From Spirochaeta sp. (GTDB taxonomy: Bacteria > Spirochaetota > Spirochaetia > Sphaerochaetales > Sphaerochaetaceae): DNA of 16,912 nucleotides. Under the pieces are notes generated by a model. It was given only the letters and a program-made list of their open reading frames with translations. It did not search any database and was not told the DNA's origin. A program made the position numbers and the translations under genes. Position 1 is the first letter of the stretch. Every line of letters begins with the position of its first letter. Below are positions 14,793 through 16,912 of the stretch, piece after piece. Where the stretch lies: NCBI GenBank assembly GCA_020054965.1, contig JAIMZO010000009.1, positions 1-16,912 on the forward strand, given 5' to 3'.

Positions 14793-16039
14793 GAACGTTC
14801 CTCCAATACTTCCCTCTCATACGTACTTACCAACTCAATGAGTTCACTTTCCAGTGGCGTGTTGGTTCTTCTGCAGTACTCATCCCAGATGGCACCGAAG
14901 GGAAGGACACTCTGTTGCTCAAGCAGTGCCATGGTTGCATATCCATTTCCTGACTCTTCATACTCAATGAGTTGATCAATCGGTTCAAGCATAGCAAAGA
15001 GCAGTGCTTTTCGCATAGCCCTGATGCCGGTAACCCAGGCACCGATACGATTGATGGATGCATCGAAGAAATCCAGGCCAATGTGGGAGGATTCCAGTTT
15101 CCCACTTCTCACCAACTCCTCGGCAACCATCTTGACCTTGTCATTGAACAGAACCACATGGTCACTGTCCCAATGCATGGGACGGCTCACATGCAAGAGA
15201 ATCTCATCGTCAAAGAGCAGGATGGCGGAAAGTTTATCCGAGATGTCTTCCTCTGTATGGAAGTGTCCCATGTCAATGCAGAGCATCTTGTTGTTTCGCG
15301 CTGCATAGTTCATATAGAACTCATGTGAGCCAACCACAAATGCTTCGCTTCCGATGCCAAAGAGTTTGGTCTCCAAAGCATCACGCATGAATTCGCTGGG
15401 ATATTCAGTCTCAAAAATTTCATCAAGGCTTTCCTTGAGAATGGCACGGTACCCAAACTTGTCAACAGTGAGGTTCTTTGCACCATCAGGAATCCAGGTG
15501 TCGAGGATACAGGGACTCCCCTGTTGCTCACCAATCCAGGCAGCTATTTTCCTACAACGTTTTGCGTGCTCGATCCAGAACCTACGGATTCTCTCATCCT
15601 TGCTTGCCAATGTATAGCCACCATCAGCCATTGGATGGCTGAAGAACGTTCCATTGAAGTCCAGGGGGAGACCCATCTTCTTGCCCCAATCAAGCCAACC
15701 TTGGTAGTACTTCTCCTCAATCTGGTCACGGTCAACAAAGGTGGAACCGAACTCCCCATAGCTGGCATGCAGGTTCAGCCTATGGCTTCCACCAACCAGG
15801 GAGAATACCTGCTCCAGATCCTGACGCAACTGTTCGACAGTCTTTGCTTTGCCGGGATAGTTCCCTGTGGTTTGGATTCCTCCACCAGCCAGTGCGGAAT
15901 CAGGACGCTCGAAACCACCAACATCATCCCCCTGCCAACAGTGGACAGAGATGGGAACATCAGACAATTGGTCAAGGACAGAGTCGGTATCGACACCGTA
16001 GTGTGCATATATTTTCTTGGCTTCCTCATAGTAAGACAT
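14789..16039 (-). CDS. rhaA: L-rhamnose isomerase
   Basis: A 416-residue cytoplasmic Mn-dependent isomerase converting L-rhamnose to L-rhamnulose (E. coli RhaA is 419). The match runs end to end: VPISVHCWQGDDVGGFE near residue 28, GGGIQTTGNYPGKA (52-65), and the metal ligands E223, D256, H283 and D323, each offset by 11 from E. coli E234, D267, H294 and D334; K225 in ETKLFGIG is also kept, as is GLDFFDASINR. The start chosen is the ATG at 16039, which has AGGAGGG five bases upstream; an in-frame ATG 39 codons earlier would run through the promoter element and is rejected. First gene of the operon rhaA-aldolase-BASS, divergent from the AraC regulator and preceded by the 32-bp element. Confidence 0.97.
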   Translation of the reverse strand: MSYYEEAKKIYAHYGVDTDSVLDQLSDVPISVHCWQGDDVGGFERPDSALAGGGIQTTGNYPGKAKTVEQLRQDLEQVFSLVGGSHRLNLHASYGEFGSTFVDRDQIEEKYYQGWLDWGKKMGLPLDFNGTFFSHPMADGGYTLASKDERIRRFWIEHAKRCRKIAAWIGEQQGSPCILDTWIPDGAKNLTVDKFGYRAILKESLDEIFETEYPSEFMRDALETKLFGIGSEAFVVGSHEFYMNYAARNNKMLCIDMGHFHTEEDISDKLSAILLFDDEILLHVSRPMHWDSDHVVLFNDKVKMVAEELVRSGKLESSHIGLDFFDASINRIGAWVTGIRAMRKALLFAMLEPIDQLIEYEESGNGYATMALLEQQSVLPFGAIWDEYCRRTNTPLESELIELVSTYEREVLEERS

Positions 16040-16106
16040 GACAGCCCTCCTCATGCAAAAGTATTCTTTTATTAGTTTGCCACCATTTGCAATTTTTACC
16101 TTGACA

Positions 16107-16138
16107 GAATAGTCAAATTCTAGCACGATTTTATCATG
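16107..16138 (-). promoter_or_regulatory. 32-bp element, copy 2 (rhaA promoter / regulator start)
   Basis: Partner of the copy at 12631-12662 (29/32 identical; mismatches at element positions 10, 11 and 14). It lies 67 bases before rhaA. On the minus strand it holds TGATAAAATCGTGC followed after 21 bp by TGACTATTC, and an extended -10 TGCTAGAAT (TAGAAT at 16117-16122) with no good -35. Its right end includes the ATG of the divergent AraC regulator, so binding here could both activate rhaA and repress the regulator. Binding by that regulator is inferred from position and co-occurrence. Confidence 0.7.
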
Positions 16139-16912
16139 TCCAGTTTTACATTGCACGAAACCATGTTCTTCAAGGAAAACAGCCTTCCTGTTAAGGTGTT
16201 ACTCCGTGACCCCGAGATTCCTTTCTCATTGCATGGGCATGATTTCTATGAAATCGTGGTGGTAGTATCAGGAAAAGGCATCCATCTCTTGGAACATGAC
16301 AAGCGACAGTTGCAGGAAGGCATGGTGTTCTGTATTCGCCCAGGAACCATTCACGGATATGCAGATATCGAGAATCTGGTCCTCTACAATCTCCTTATTG
16401 GAAAGAAGGCCTTTTCAGTGCTCTACCCCGAGGTAAAGGATGTGGCAGGTTTTGCCGAGACATTCATGCAAGAAGATGGGAACGTCCCGCTGGTTCGGCT
16501 CAACTCACACCAACACGCTGAGATTATTTCCCTGATAAGCGCAGTCAAGGAGGAGTCAGAGCAACAGGACTACAGCAAAGGGTCGACCTCTATGACCTAT
16601 TCCAAATTGCTCCAATTCCTCATCCTGGTAAGCAGGTTCCACAGTGCTCGCCGAGGTTCTGCTTTCCAGAATGATCAACGCCTCGAGAAAGTCATCATCT
16701 ATATGGAACAGAATATCGACCGCAGCATACCCTTGAACGAACTGGTTGAGGTCTCGAACATGAGTGCAAGCACACTCAACCGACAGTTCAAGCTATCGTC
16801 GGGTTGGTCTCCAGTCGATTTCCATATCCATAGGCGTATCGCATATGCTTCCAACCTGCTTCTGACCACTGACCTGAGCATTGAGAGAATCAGTGAAAAG
16901 ACCGGATTCTCC
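16136..16912 (+). CDS. AraC-family rhamnose regulator, RhaS/RhaR-like (cut by right edge)
   Basis: The first 259 residues of an AraC/XylS regulator. The N-terminal cupin sensor domain is close to E. coli RhaS: LHGHDFYEIVVVVSGKGIHL, then MVFCIRPGTIHGYADIENLVLYNLL. From about residue 180 the DNA-binding part begins (RLEKVIIYMEQNIDRSIPLNELVEVSNMSASTLNRQFK, first helix-turn-helix complete) and the window ends inside the second (SIERISEKTGFS). About 20-40 residues are missing. It should activate the divergent rhaA operon and the ABC operon on binding L-rhamnose. The ATG at 16136 is the first possible start in this frame after a stop and aligns with the RhaS N-terminus, but no ribosome-binding site precedes it; the next ATG at 16163 has none either. 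The start codon lies inside the 32-bp element. Confidence 0.92.
   Translation, partial: MSSFTLHETMFFKENSLPVKVLLRDPEIPFSLHGHDFYEIVVVVSGKGIHLLEHDKRQLQEGMVFCIRPGTIHGYADIENLVLYNLLIGKKAFSVLYPEVKDVAGFAETFMQEDGNVPLVRLNSHQHAEIISLISAVKEESEQQDYSKGSTSMTYSKLLQFLILVSRFHSARRGSAFQNDQRLEKVIIYMEQNIDRSIPLNELVEVSNMSASTLNRQFKLSSGWSPVDFHIHRRIAYASNLLLTTDLSIERISEKTGFS

Noticed and set aside
14262..14975. 237-codon plus-strand open frame
   Set aside because: It lies antisense to the aldolase and rhaA, has no family features, and is explained by codon bias of the real genes. The same applies to plus-strand frames at 5315-6016, 6299-6949, 8286-8858, 2459-2998 and 15524-16075.
16040..16156. In-frame 39-codon N-terminal extension of rhaA
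   Set aside because: It would run through the 32-bp promoter element, has no ribosome-binding site, and the RhaA family begins at the ATG at 16039, which has a strong AGGAGGG site.
1..16912. tRNA, rRNA, CRISPR array, insertion sequence, prophage or defence genes
   Set aside because: Nothing resembling these was seen; almost all of the window is accounted for by metabolic and transport genes.

Overview
This window reads as accessory carbohydrate-metabolism DNA from a bacterium that is probably a spirochaete of the Sphaerochaeta type. That placement is an inference. It rests on the leader of the sugar-binding protein (a cleavage region reading MFAQGTKEAAP, a style I associate with Sphaerochaeta/Treponema periplasmic binding proteins), a mid-range base composition and strongly SD-driven, tightly packed operons. 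No rRNA, tRNA, CRISPR array, insertion sequence or phage gene was seen.

Layout from right to left (almost everything is on the minus strand). A divergent plus-strand AraC/RhaS-like regulator runs off the right edge (16136-16912). Leftward from the shared 96-bp intergenic region runs a first rhamnose operon: L-rhamnose isomerase rhaA, a stand-alone class II (RhaE-like) aldolase, and a bile-acid/sodium-symporter (BASS) family transporter whose reading frame is broken at a run of eight T. After a 238-bp regulatory gap comes a second rhamnose operon in the order known from Rhizobium (S-T-P-Q-mutarotase): binding protein, double-NBD ATPase, two permeases, L-rhamnose mutarotase rhaM. Both operons are preceded by the same 32-bp element (29/32 identical), the best candidate for the operator of the AraC regulator.

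A third minus-strand operon (7499 to the left edge) starts with a good sigma70 promoter, three CTTTC/GAAAG repeats at exact 11-bp spacing, and a DeoR-family regulator. It continues without a break through a complete 2-oxoacid dehydrogenase complex (E2 with what looks like two peripheral-subunit-binding domains, E3, and an E1 whose alpha and beta chains are fused), a PHP-family metal-dependent phosphoesterase, and an unrecognised gene cut by the left edge. Gaps between these genes are 9-12 bp.

Inferred working model: rhamnose is imported by the ABC system, anomerised by RhaM, isomerised by RhaA and cleaved by the aldolase to a three-carbon phosphate (or its free sugar) plus L-lactaldehyde; the dehydrogenase complex would then oxidise a downstream 2-oxoacid, most simply pyruvate. 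No rhamnulokinase, lactaldehyde dehydrogenase or lactaldehyde reductase is visible here, so the pathway is incomplete in this window, and the physiological link between the two regulons is a hypothesis. The points most worth a second look are the homopolymer frameshift, the duplicated 32-bp element, and the DeoR-headed operon joining an E1-E2-E3 complex to a PHP protein.
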